In this document: positions 15,178-22,757 of the stretch, piece by piece | Layout of the letters: each line of letters begins with the position of its first letter | How positions within the stretch are numbered: position 1 is the first letter of the stretch | DNA from: UBA685 sp049890215 | GTDB taxonomy: Bacteria; Pseudomonadota; Alphaproteobacteria; Puniceispirillales; Puniceispirillaceae | NCBI GenBank assembly: GCA_049890215.1 | Contig: JBMHBX010000002.1 | Location: 1 to 22,757 of the forward strand | Length of the DNA stretch: 22,757 bases | Reading direction: 5' to 3' | The notes under the pieces: model-generated | What the model saw: the letters and a program-made list of their open reading frames with translations, nothing else | What the model was told of the DNA's origin: nothing | The model's database searches: none | Translations under genes and position numbers: made by a program

Positions 15178-16710
15178 CTAAAGTGGTAAATTATCATGCT
15201 TCTTAGGTGGGTTACTTAACTCTTTGTCACGAAGCATTGACAGGGCTCTTCCGAGACGCCGGCGTGAGTTGCGTGGCATGATGATATCATCAATATAACC
15301 GCGACCTGCTGCCACAAATGGGTTTGCAAATTTTTCACGATATTCATCTGTGCGTACTTTAAGCGCCTCAGGATCTTTGGCATCATCACGGAAAATAATA
15401 CGAGCCGCACCTTCTGGCCCCATCACTGCGATCTCTGCGGTTGGCCATGCATAATTTACATCTCCGCGCAAATGTTTTGAGGCCATAACATCATAAGCGC
15501 CACCATAAGCTTTGCGTGTAATTAAGGTCACCTTTGGCACCGTTGCTTCAGCATAAGCATAGAGAAGCTTTGCCCCTTGCGAAATAATGCCGCCTACTTC
15601 CTGAGAAAGCCCAGGCATAAATCCCGGCACATCGACAAGCGTGACAAGCGGGATATTGAAAGCATCACAAAAACGCACAAATCGCGCTGCTTTTCGAGAC
15701 GCATTTATGTCAAGGCACCCTGCGAGAACAAGAGGTTGGTTTGCTACAACGCCCACAGTCCGACCTTCGATACGTGCAAATGCGCAGATGACATTACTGG
15801 CAAAATCACGGTGAATTTCAAACATCTCACCATCATCCACAATTTCACGAATGATAAGCTTCATATCGTAGGGCGCATTAGGATTGTCTGGTATAATCTG
15901 TTCAAGTACAGATGATGATCTGTCAAGAGGATCTTGCACTGCGTATTCTGGTGCGCTTTCACGATTTGACAGAGGCAGATAGCTCATCAATTCACGTGTA
16001 CGCATCAGCATCTCTATATCATTTGCAAAGGCACCATGTGCAACACCAGATGTACGGCTATGCATCTTAGCGCCGCCTAACTCATCAGCTGTTAAGTCTT
16101 CATGCGTAACGGTTTTGACAACATCCGGGCCAGTTACAAACATATAGCTTGAGCCCTCTACCATGAAAATAAAGTCTGTAATAGCAGGTGAATAAACTGC
16201 CCCACCGGCGCAGGGGCCCATAATCAAAGATATTTGTGGAACAACACCTGAAGCAAGCACGTTACGTTGAAAAACCTCTGCATAGCCGCCAAGTGACGCG
16301 ACCCCTTCTTGAATACGCGCACCGCCGGAATCATTTAGCCCGATAATCGGTATTCCTGCTTTAATAGCCTGGTCCATAACCTTACAAATCTTGGCAGCGT
16401 GCGTTTCAGATAACGAGCCGCCTAAGACCGTAAAATCTTGCGAATACACAAAGACAGGCCTGCCAAAAATAGTGCCATAACCAATAACAACACCATCACC
16501 TGGAATCTTTGTATCTTCCATGCCAAAATCATGGCAACGATGCTCTACAAACATATCCCATTCTTCAAAGGACTCATCATCCAGTAAGGCATGAATACGT
16601 TCGCGGGCGGTTAATTTTCCTTTTGCATGTTGCGCATCAAGCCGTCTCTGACCGCCGCCAAGGCGCGCGGCTACCCGTCTTTTGTCTAGTTGTGCGATGA
16701 TATCAGTCAT
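15178..16710 (-). CDS. pccB: Propionyl-CoA carboxylase beta chain (carboxyltransferase)
   Basis: This 510-residue carboxyltransferase matches the usual length of PccB. It has the crotonase-like N half (GKLTARERI start region, GLNDSGGARIQEG, GPCAGGAVYSPA with the oxyanion glycines) and C half (DVPGFMPG, RKAYGGAYDVM, AEIAVMGPEGAA). SYMFVTGPDVVKTVT and LGGAKMHSRTSGVAH are typical of propionyl-CoA carboxylases. With the alpha chain it converts propionyl-CoA to methylmalonyl-CoA, used for odd-chain and branched amino acid breakdown. A G-rich ribosome site (GGGGGC) lies about 6 nt before the ATG. It follows the ATP12 gene after 57 bp. The methylmalonyl-CoA mutase and epimerase genes are not in the window. 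Confidence 0.92.
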   Translation of the reverse strand: MTDIIAQLDKRRVAARLGGGQRRLDAQHAKGKLTARERIHALLDDESFEEWDMFVEHRCHDFGMEDTKIPGDGVVIGYGTIFGRPVFVYSQDFTVLGGSLSETHAAKICKVMDQAIKAGIPIIGLNDSGGARIQEGVASLGGYAEVFQRNVLASGVVPQISLIMGPCAGGAVYSPAITDFIFMVEGSSYMFVTGPDVVKTVTHEDLTADELGGAKMHSRTSGVAHGAFANDIEMLMRTRELMSYLPLSNRESAPEYAVQDPLDRSSSVLEQIIPDNPNAPYDMKLIIREIVDDGEMFEIHRDFASNVICAFARIEGRTVGVVANQPLVLAGCLDINASRKAARFVRFCDAFNIPLVTLVDVPGFMPGLSQEVGGIISQGAKLLYAYAEATVPKVTLITRKAYGGAYDVMASKHLRGDVNYAWPTAEIAVMGPEGAARIIFRDDAKDPEALKVRTDEYREKFANPFVAAGRGYIDDIIMPRNSRRRLGRALSMLRDKELSNPPKKHDNLPL

Positions 16711-16767
16711 GTATAGCCCCCAAAGTCAAAGACACCACAGATGGTATCTTACCCACATATTATCAAT

Positions 16768-17499
16768 TTATGTCACAATATGGCGTTCATCCAATAATGC
16801 CATATAAGAAAACGCATCTGTTAATTCAGCCATAATAGCATCCCGTCTTTCCAGTGCCCATTCATCTACACCCCATTTTTCTTCCTGATATATTTCATCA
16901 AGAAAGGCATGTGACATCAAATCGGCAACCGTCAGGTGGCCAGACGTAAAGGCAAGGCCAAGCGCCAATGAGCCTGTCAGGGTGGTCGCACGATAAAGCG
17001 CCACATAACGCCAATGATCACAGCTTTGCACCGCTTTTTGCATGGGAGTAGTTACAGCCTCTGGTTGCGATTTTGGCATAATACCCTCAAAAGCCATCAA
17101 GCTGATTTCATAATTATCTGCTAACCAATTCTGAATGGCACCCCACATTTTCTCCTGACGGCTTGCCAGATCAACATCTTCATCAGTGCTACACCGATAG
17201 CTGATCAAATCATTATGACCGAAACGCACCAATTCATCGTCAAGAACTTTTCTTTGCGTCATGACGCGATCAATGGCAGTCGCAGAAAGAGAAAAGATAG
17301 GCATTGTTTGCGGCTCTATCTCTTCTTGTTGCGCATCAAATTCAGCGCATATAGCCTTTGCCAGCGACTCATTAGGTAAAATAAGAGGCGCCACTGCTGG
17401 TGTTTTCAGCTGTCGGTTGTCAAGCATAACTGTAAAGCCAGTATTCTCTTCTGCGACTGAAACTTGTTTGTAAAACCGCTTGGCTGCTTTTTTTTCCAC
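16768..17499 (-). CDS. ATP12-family F1-ATPase assembly chaperone
   Basis: This 243-residue protein belongs to the ATP12 chaperone family, which holds the F1 alpha subunit before it joins the ATP synthase head; the family is confined largely to alphaproteobacteria and mitochondria. Family stretches are the N-terminal KRFYKQVSV...FTVMLDNRQLKTP, then PLAL-like AICAEFDAQQEEIEPQTMP, then LSATAIDRV, DLISYRC, and the C-terminal ALGLAFTSGHLTV with EEKWGVDEWALERR. The start codon is GTG with AGGA about 8 nt upstream; no better ATG is near. Codons 3-5 contain a run of eight A residues on the coding strand, a possible slippage or sequencing-error site, though the frame is intact. It lies 17 bp after the HAD phosphatase gene. 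Confidence 0.92.
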   Translation of the reverse strand: MEKKAAKRFYKQVSVAEENTGFTVMLDNRQLKTPAVAPLILPNESLAKAICAEFDAQQEEIEPQTMPIFSLSATAIDRVMTQRKVLDDELVRFGHNDLISYRCSTDEDVDLASRQEKMWGAIQNWLADNYEISLMAFEGIMPKSQPEAVTTPMQKAVQSCDHWRYVALYRATTLTGSLALGLAFTSGHLTVADLMSHAFLDEIYQEEKWGVDEWALERRDAIMAELTDAFSYMALLDERHIVT

Positions 17500-17516
17500 A
17501 ATTCTTATCCTACAAG

Positions 17517-18185
17517 TTACGATATATAATCATCAAGACAGGTCACCAAGTCAGCAAAATCAGTCGCAATGTGAAAAGCGCCGTTATCTAGCAGACTCTG
17601 GTTATCATGATACCCCCAGTCAACACCACAAAAGGCAATATTGGCACCCTTTGCACATAATGCATCATTGATTGTATCACCAATCAGGGCAGATCTTTCA
17701 GGCGGTATATCAAAATCAGAAATCGCCGCAATCGCCATGTCAGGAGCCGGCTTGACCGCGGCCTCATCTGCTGTATAGGTAACATCAAACAACTGAGAAA
17801 TCTCATGGCGCGCTAGCATGGCATTTAACCCGTGACGCCCCTTATTTGTGACAATCCCCAACAGCCAACCTGCCTGTGATAGTGATTGCAATGCCTCTTT
17901 TGCGCCGTCAAATAAGGGGTCAATTTCTTTATCAGGCTGCGCCAACTCAAGACGCGCTTGCGCCCGATAACTGTCAAAAATAATCGCAGCTTTTTCCTCA
18001 TTTCCATTTGTATAATCAAGCGCTGCTGCAAACAGACCTTCGCCAATATTGCCTCTGATTTGCGTCTCATCTGGAATGGCAACATCAGCGATAGCGCAAG
18101 CGTGACGTGTTAACCGTATGATAGAGCTAGCGCTGTCACATAATGTGCCGTCAAAATCAAATAACGCAATTTTTAGATCAGTCAT
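17517..18185 (-). CDS. HAD-superfamily hydrolase, phosphoglycolate phosphatase-like
   Basis: This 222-residue HAD phosphatase has the nucleophile motif DFDGTLCDS (Asp10 and general acid Asp12), a helical cap insertion between about residues 18 and 90, motif II in LGIVTNKGR, a lysine near AVKPAPD, and motif III GDTINDALCAKGANI. It is of the Gph/PGP type; many relatives act on phosphoglycolate or nucleotide monophosphates, and the substrate here is not deducible. The ATG overlaps the rluC stop as ATGA, so the two are translated together. It precedes ATP12, an order I recall as common in alphaproteobacteria. Confidence 0.88.
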   Translation of the reverse strand: MTDLKIALFDFDGTLCDSASSIIRLTRHACAIADVAIPDETQIRGNIGEGLFAAALDYTNGNEEKAAIIFDSYRAQARLELAQPDKEIDPLFDGAKEALQSLSQAGWLLGIVTNKGRHGLNAMLARHEISQLFDVTYTADEAAVKPAPDMAIAAISDFDIPPERSALIGDTINDALCAKGANIAFCGVDWGYHDNQSLLDNGAFHIATDFADLVTCLDDYIS

Positions 18186-19159
18186 TCGGCCACCTCGTCA
18201 AAATCAGGCAATTTTTCAGGGATATGTGATGTCATCTCAAGGTAAGAAATTGCCATTTTCATATGCGCAGGCAAAGGCGCCTCAATTATCTGGCCATCAG
18301 GTAGTTTTAGAAATTGTGCATGAAGATGAAGTTGGCGCGCAAAATTTGCCCCCGGATGCGCTTGTGCACCGGCATATTTTCCATCTCCTAAAATTGGCGC
18401 TTTAGCAGCTAGCATATGCACACGCAATTGATGTGTTCTGCCAGTCAATGGCTGCAACGCTACTAATGACATTTTACCGCCTGATCTGCTGAGATTCTTA
18501 AATTTTGTGTGCGCATATTGGCCGTCTTCAAAATCTGGCGACATTTTTTCTTTTCCCATAGCTCCTGATTTTGACAAAGGCACCTTAATGTCGCCAAGAG
18601 GTGGCAATTGCCCCAGCACAAGTGCCAAATAGGATTTTTCAATTTCATGGGATTGAAAGGCTGCTGATAGGCGTCTCGCTGTCTGGTCATTTTTTGCAAT
18701 CATCAAAACGCCAGAGGTATCTTTATCAAGACGGTGCACAAGCTTGGGGCGCTGCATATGCGAATAGGCAGATTGTAATAAGCCGTCAATGTGGCGGCTT
18801 GTCGATGTGCCGCCTTGCACTGCAAGGCCTGCCGGCTTATTTAACGCCATCCAATTTTTGGTTTGTGCGATGATAAGACTATCAAGGTAGGCACTATCTG
18901 ATTTTTTGCGGTGAGGCGAAATCGCTCTTACCTCATCGGTCTGTTCATCTTGTGCAGGGCGTACAAGCCAATCTGGTAGAGTGACAATTTGACCTGCCTG
19001 GCACCTGTGTCCGGCTTTGACTTTTATGCCGTCAACACGCATCAGGCCAGAGCGCAAAGATTTTTCAATCTGAACTTGTTTCATATGGCCGAAACGGCGT
19101 TTAAGCGCCCTGTCAAGGCGGCTATCTTGCTCAGATTCTGGTATTTTATAATCTGCCAT
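18182..19159 (-). CDS. rluC: 23S rRNA pseudouridine synthase, RluC/RluD family
   Basis: This 325-residue enzyme has an N-terminal S4 RNA-binding domain (about residues 13-65, with VQIEKSLRSGLMRVDG). The RluA-type catalytic domain follows, whose motif VHRLDKDTSGVLMIAK holds catalytic Asp145. GRTHQLRVHMLAAKAPILGD is the second signature. It converts uridines in 23S rRNA to pseudouridine. RluC is favoured over RluD because of the layout and the conserved alphaproteobacterial neighbourhood, but site specificity is not certain. It starts 3 nt after the crcB stop and overlaps the HAD gene by 4 bp. Confidence 0.9.
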   Translation of the reverse strand: MADYKIPESEQDSRLDRALKRRFGHMKQVQIEKSLRSGLMRVDGIKVKAGHRCQAGQIVTLPDWLVRPAQDEQTDEVRAISPHRKKSDSAYLDSLIIAQTKNWMALNKPAGLAVQGGTSTSRHIDGLLQSAYSHMQRPKLVHRLDKDTSGVLMIAKNDQTARRLSAAFQSHEIEKSYLALVLGQLPPLGDIKVPLSKSGAMGKEKMSPDFEDGQYAHTKFKNLSRSGGKMSLVALQPLTGRTHQLRVHMLAAKAPILGDGKYAGAQAHPGANFARQLHLHAQFLKLPDGQIIEAPLPAHMKMAISYLEMTSHIPEKLPDFDEVAE

Positions 19160-19162
19160 AGC

Positions 19163-19543
19163 TTATGCAAGACCCCATTTGACGGCATGATACATAATCA
19201 AAAAAGCTGATAAAGACAGAATAAATGACAGTGACATATAAGCTGCCATAGTCACATATTGCTGTTTTTCAAGCAGATGAAAACTATCAAGCGCAAAGCT
19301 AGAAAAAGTCGTTAATGCTCCCAGGAACCCTATCATAACAAAGGGGCGTATATTTGCTGCGATGGCCGGGTTATGCTGCAATAAAGCTGCCATAATACCC
19401 ATAATACCACAGCCGACAATATTCACTGAGATGGTTGCAATATAGGCAGGCAGGCCGATGGATGGTGAGCTTATCACTAACCCGATACCATAGCGGGTCA
19501 GTGCACCAAGCGCGCCTCCGGTGGCGACTGAAATTAAATGCAT
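19163..19543 (-). CDS. crcB: CrcB/Fluc-family fluoride ion channel
   Basis: This 126-residue protein with four membrane segments exports fluoride as a dual-topology dimer. Family motifs are GGALGALTRYG (residues 9-19), the polar VNIVGCGIMG (about 40-49) and GFLGALTTFSSFALD (about 72-86), which carries the phenylalanine-box and Thr/Ser track residues. The ATG at 19543 shares the A of the upstream DUF429 stop (TAATG); an ATG two codons earlier (19549) is also possible. An ATG further upstream at 19585 would lie deep inside the DUF429 gene. The length matches the family (about 125-130). There is no room for a fluoride riboswitch directly before it, so expression follows the operon. Confidence 0.9.
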   Translation of the reverse strand: MHLISVATGGALGALTRYGIGLVISSPSIGLPAYIATISVNIVGCGIMGIMAALLQHNPAIAANIRPFVMIGFLGALTTFSSFALDSFHLLEKQQYVTMAAYMSLSFILSLSAFLIMYHAVKWGLA

Positions 19544-20427
19544 TAACATGTCTGGTTTGTATCTGATTTCACGCCGAAAATCCACCCCTCACGCTGTGCG
19601 ATATCTGGCACAAGCCATGAGGCAGGATCACATGACATTGACCGCAATGCCGCAGCTGAAATCAGGGCATCTGCGTCATCTGCATCTGGTCCGGCGACAA
19701 CAAATTCTTTTGAGACGGGCCGCGAATGGAAATAACGCAAAGCCATATTTAGTGTGTCTATTTGTGCCTGTTGGCCATTGACAGGTGTGATGCCGGCCAT
19801 TTTGAAATAATATGATGGAAATATCTCGACCAAAGTCAGGTTTGACCCTTGCTTTGTATGGAATGGCCAGATAGTCGCGCTCTTAGCAAAATAATGACAA
19901 AGCCGCATCCCTGCCAAAGACCCCGTGCCAACACCTGCCGGGCCAACGCAGTTAAATGTGGGGCTTGGCGACTTAACGGCGGAGGCAGCTTTTTCAGTCT
20001 CACGCCGGCGAGACTGAAATTTCAGGCCGCGGCGACCTGACGGTGCGTTGTAATAAGGACCATATAAAGGGTGGTCCCATATGACGCCGCCATAAAAATC
20101 CTCAGCTTCGCTATTGAGATGTTCAATTAAATACCACAATTCCTGCGCAGTTTTCGGCTGTGATGATGGTAAGTCGGGAAAATAATTAGACTCTTTATCG
20201 ACAGGATAGGCAAAGGCAAAATCAATGCCAGCTAACACTTTAGCGGCGTTTGACAAATCCTCAAGATAACGAACCACATCAGCTCTGCTGAAAGCGCTTT
20301 TCCCGTCTGGCGGACTTATTTTATGAGGCGTAGCATCACCTTTTTCACACACAAAGACAGAAATGCCCCTGTGCCTGTGTCCTTTGGCGCCAGACCAGTC
20401 AATACCCACAAAAAGGTCATAATTCAT
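19543..20427 (-). CDS. DUF429-family protein (RNase H-like fold), function unknown
   Basis: This 294-residue protein fits DUF429. It has an N-terminal strand with GIDWSGAKG, a second acidic strand AGIDFAFAYP, a mid-region EIFPSYYFK and a C-terminal DADDADALISAAALRS. These give the spaced acidic residues of an RNase H-like catalytic core (first-strand Asp, later DADDADA). No function is established to my knowledge; nuclease or nucleotide-related activity is speculation from fold. The ATG at 20427 forms an ATGA overlap with the rarA stop and is preferred over an in-frame start at 20451 inside rarA. Its own stop forms TAATG with crcB. Coupling to rarA hints at a DNA-maintenance role. Confidence 0.8.
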   Translation of the reverse strand: MNYDLFVGIDWSGAKGHRHRGISVFVCEKGDATPHKISPPDGKSAFSRADVVRYLEDLSNAAKVLAGIDFAFAYPVDKESNYFPDLPSSQPKTAQELWYLIEHLNSEAEDFYGGVIWDHPLYGPYYNAPSGRRGLKFQSRRRETEKAASAVKSPSPTFNCVGPAGVGTGSLAGMRLCHYFAKSATIWPFHTKQGSNLTLVEIFPSYYFKMAGITPVNGQQAQIDTLNMALRYFHSRPVSKEFVVAGPDADDADALISAAALRSMSCDPASWLVPDIAQREGWIFGVKSDTNQTC

Positions 20428-21689
20428 TTGCTGTCCCGCAATTTTTGCCAATAGGAAAGACGCTTTGTGATTTCGCGCTCAAACCCAATTTCCTTTGGCT
20501 CATAAAACTGCGTGCGCGCCATTTGGTCCGGAAAACAATTTTGGCCTGAAAACCCGTCTGCAGCATCATGATCATATGAATAGCCATCGCCATATCCCAT
20601 CTCTTTCATCATTTTAGTGTGGGCATTTAACAAATGCTTAGGCGGTGGCACAGCACCTGTGGCTTTGGCGCTTTGCATAGCTGCCTTGCTTGCCACATAG
20701 GCAGCGTTTGATTTTGGCGCTGTTGCAAGATAAATCACTGCCTGCACCAATGAAAGATCCCCTTCAGGAGAGCCAAGGCGTTCATAAGACTGCCATGCCG
20801 CAAGCGTATGCCCCATCGCTTGCGGATCAGCTAACCCAATATCCTCTGAGGCAAAACGCAAAAGGCGGCGTGCGACATAACGCGGATCTTCGCCTGCGGC
20901 AAGCATGCGAGCAAACCAGTAAAGGGCCGCATCACAATCAGAGGCACGCAAAGATTTATGCAAAGCTGAGATAAGATTAAAATGCTCATCACCTGCCTTG
21001 TCATAATTTAATGCTTTTTTCGTCAGAAAGGTGGCAAGAGCGTCACTGTCAAGCAACGCGCCTGCTACATCATAAGACGCAATTTTTTCAACCATATTCA
21101 GCAAATAGCGCCCGTCACCATCTGCCATGGTGATCAGTGCCTGCCTTGCCCCATCATCAAGCGGCAAAGGCGCGCCAAGATATGCCTCTGCACGCGATAA
21201 TATCGAAGATAAAGCGCCCTCATCCAATAACGTCAGTGTGAGGACCTGAACACGCGATAATAAGGCCGCGTTCAGCGCAAAAGAAGGATTTTCTGTGGTT
21301 GCCCCAATTAGTCGGACAACACCTTTTTCAATCGCCGGCAATAAAGCATCCTGCTGCGCCTTATTAAAACGATGAATTTCATCAATAAACACAAGTGTCC
21401 GCTGATTATGAGCAAACCTGTCTTCAGCTGCTTTGAACAGGCGCCGTACATCACTCACACCATCAAGAACGGCAGATAGCACATCAAAATGATCACCTGC
21501 CATCTCGCCGATAATATGCGCAAAAGTGGTCTTTCCGGTGCCAGGCGGCCCCCACAAAATAAGAGAGCCAGTCTTCAAACTTGCCTCATCAAGAGATGAT
21601 AAAGACGATTGACCAACGAAATCCTTGAGCGTTTTGGGGCGCAACCTCTCAGCAAGCGGGATGGCATTTGATTGAAACAGCGTTGTCAT
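20424..21689 (-). CDS. rarA: Replication-associated recombination protein A (RarA/MgsA), AAA+ ATPase
   Basis: This 421-residue protein matches RarA (E. coli 447). It has the N-terminal PLAERLRPKTLKDFVGQ, Walker A GPPGTGKT (47-54), Walker B with FIDEIHRFNKAQQDALLP (101-118), sensor 1 GATTENPSFALN, and arginine finger SRVQ. The C-terminal clamp-loader-like and tetramerisation part includes ARMLAAGEDPRYVARRLLRFASEDIGLADP. RarA acts at stalled replication forks with single-strand DNA-binding protein. The ATG at 21689 is used because family similarity starts a few residues after it; an in-frame GTG at 21713 adds eight residues of no known likeness. DUF429 overlaps its stop. Confidence 0.93.
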   Translation of the reverse strand: MTTLFQSNAIPLAERLRPKTLKDFVGQSSLSSLDEASLKTGSLILWGPPGTGKTTFAHIIGEMAGDHFDVLSAVLDGVSDVRRLFKAAEDRFAHNQRTLVFIDEIHRFNKAQQDALLPAIEKGVVRLIGATTENPSFALNAALLSRVQVLTLTLLDEGALSSILSRAEAYLGAPLPLDDGARQALITMADGDGRYLLNMVEKIASYDVAGALLDSDALATFLTKKALNYDKAGDEHFNLISALHKSLRASDCDAALYWFARMLAAGEDPRYVARRLLRFASEDIGLADPQAMGHTLAAWQSYERLGSPEGDLSLVQAVIYLATAPKSNAAYVASKAAMQSAKATGAVPPPKHLLNAHTKMMKEMGYGDGYSYDHDAADGFSGQNCFPDQMARTQFYEPKEIGFEREITKRLSYWQKLRDSK

Positions 21690-21737
21690 GTCTTGAGTAT
21701 TACAGCAAATCACACCACCTATCTAGTCACCGGAGGG

Positions 21738-21747
21738 GCGATATCGC
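21738..21747. promoter_or_regulatory. Perfect 10-bp palindrome upstream of rarA
   Basis: GCGATATCGC lies in the 84-bp gap between the RTX gene stop and the rarA start. It is too short for a convincing terminator and has no T-run. It could be a small operator or be chance. Confidence 0.2.
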
Positions 21748-21773
21748 AAATATTTCAAACAAAGGGGTAAGCC

Positions 21774-22757
21774 TTAGATGATATCAAGATCTGTAAAGGT
21801 AAAGCCTGTAAAATCTTCAATGACAATCACTTCATATCTGTCATTTGTGGCATCAGCTGCAAAATAGAAAATCGTATCATTTTTGCTTGTGTCATTATTG
21901 ACAGAAGCCTCAGAGGCTTGTGCTTCTTCGACTTGTAAGGTGCGGCCATTAAGTGTTAGTTCTGCAAGAACACTGGCAATGCTTGTGCCTGTAAAATCAA
22001 CAGATAGATCGAACTGTATTTTGTCACCAGTTGTGAAATCATTAATCACATCTTTGCCAGAGGTGAGCGTGAAGCCGGCACCAAAGGCAAAAATATCATT
22101 ACCACTGCCGCCAATAAGGGTATCATTGCCATCGCCCCCAATAAGAGTGTCATCACCTGCGCCGCCATTAAATGTGTTATCAGTGTTATCGCCTATCATG
22201 GTGTCGGCATGTCTTGACCCCGCAAATTCTTCGACATTCTTAACCCTGTCACCCTCTGCATCACCACCTGACAACAGCACATAACCATCTGCATCTTTGG
22301 CAGATGAAAGATCAATCACAACCGCTTCAGCAGAAAATGAATAGTCGACAATATCAGCGCCTTCCCCCCCATCAATGGTATCAGCGCCTCCGCCTGGGTT
22401 AATTTCATCATTGCCTTTGCCACCTTCTATTATATCATCACCGCTACCACCATTTAATACATCACGGCTGTCACCACCACGAAGCCAGTCATTGCCCGCC
22501 CCAGAATAAATAACATTTTTGAAATTAATGTTAGTCGGATGAGAATAGGCAGTCACGACATCATCACCGTTGCCCCCTTTGAAAAAGGCTGCTTCTGATA
22601 ACTCAGAGCTTGGCTCCAACTGCTCAACAATCCCCGGTGTAATCAGAAAGTTCGAACTCGTGGCTGTTCTGTTAACATCAATTTCATCCGTTATTTTAAG
22701 CCTCACATCATAATAAACAAAGTGAGGTGAGAGGCCCTCTTTACCATATAGTGAGAC
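21774..22757 (-). CDS. RTX (hemolysin-type calcium-binding repeat) protein, partial, N-terminus outside window
   Basis: The frame is open to the right edge: upstream of the GTG at 22704-22706, codons continue without a stop to 22757, so 327+ residues of the C-terminal part are present. Calcium-binding nonapeptides of the GG-x-G-x-D-x-u-x type are plain: GGNGDDVVT, GGSGDDIIE, GGKGNDEIN, GGEGADIVD, then after a beta-rich insert GGAGDDTLI, GGDGNDTLI and GGSGNDIFA. DVINDFTTGDKIQFDLS follows, as in type I secreted proteins. The hydrophobic-acidic C-terminus FTDLDII fits a type I secretion signal. It is probably an extracellular or surface protein; the missing N-terminal part would decide whether it is an enzyme, adhesin or bacteriocin-like protein. 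No type I secretion genes are in the window. Confidence 0.85.
   Translation of the reverse strand, partial: VSLYGKEGLSPHFVYYDVRLKITDEIDVNRTATSSNFLITPGIVEQLEPSSELSEAAFFKGGNGDDVVTAYSHPTNINFKNVIYSGAGNDWLRGGDSRDVLNGGSGDDIIEGGKGNDEINPGGGADTIDGGEGADIVDYSFSAEAVVIDLSSAKDADGYVLLSGGDAEGDRVKNVEEFAGSRHADTMIGDNTDNTFNGGAGDDTLIGGDGNDTLIGGSGNDIFAFGAGFTLTSGKDVINDFTTGDKIQFDLSVDFTGTSIASVLAELTLNGRTLQVEEAQASEASVNNDTSKNDTIFYFAADATNDRYEVIVIEDFTGFTFTDLDII
22086..22584 (-). repeat. RTX nonapeptide-coding repeat stretch in two blocks
   Basis: Tandem degenerate 27-bp units encode the calcium-binding nonapeptides. They form two blocks, about 22086-22168 and 22340-22584, separated by a stretch coding for a non-repeat beta segment. 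Boundaries are approximate. They are protein repeats, not a DNA element. Confidence 0.75.

Noticed and set aside
16711..16767. Promoter between ATP12 and pccB
   Set aside because: TTGATA is present but no acceptable -10 follows at 16-18 nt, so no separate promoter is claimed.
22086..22584. Repetitive GC-rich stretch as a possible CRISPR or minisatellite
   Set aside because: The units translate in frame to calcium-binding nonapeptides and are degenerate, with no constant spacer.

Overview
The window looks like chromosomal DNA of an alphaproteobacterium. The strongest sign is the minus-strand housekeeping run that includes an ATP12 (F1-ATPase assembly) chaperone, a protein otherwise known from mitochondria, beside RluC, CrcB, RarA and a propionyl-CoA-carboxylase-type pair. 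Genes are tightly packed, with many ATGA and TAATG overlaps. No gene-free stretch exceeds 300 bases; the longest is the 197 bp divergent region at 1631-1827. I see no tRNA, rRNA, CRISPR array or insertion sequence. A marine free-living lineage is plausible but is inference only.

Region 1 (1-1630, minus strand) holds the 5' part of an EamA/DMT-type membrane transporter cut by the window edge, and an AraC-family regulator whose N-terminal half resembles the melibiose regulator MelR.

Region 2 (1828-8412, plus strand) reads divergently from the regulator. It is a galactoside uptake and catabolism operon: periplasmic sugar-binding protein, strong intercistronic hairpin, two ABC permeases, GH4 alpha-galactosidase (MelA type), galT and galK. 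Region 3 (8428-11903, minus strand) converges on it and encodes the matching MalK/UgpC-type ATPase, a GH42 beta-galactosidase and a small MGMT-like protein. Together the two arms form one catabolic island. A galactoside is imported, alpha- and beta-linked galactose is released inside the cell, and galactose goes through galactose-1-phosphate to UDP-galactose. galE, galM and pgm are not here. The combination of alpha- and beta-galactosidase suggests that the natural substrate carries both linkages, for example the digalactosylglycerol headgroup of thylakoid galactolipids; this is a hypothesis.

Region 4 (12005-21689) is housekeeping. lipB is on the plus strand. A long minus-strand run reads rarA, a DUF429 protein, crcB, rluC, a HAD phosphatase, ATP12, pccB, pccA and a small HEPN-like gene. 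Several junctions are translationally coupled.

Region 5 (21774-22757, minus strand) is the C-terminal part of an RTX (hemolysin-type calcium-binding repeat) protein. Its reading frame stays open to the right edge of the window, so its N-terminus lies outside.
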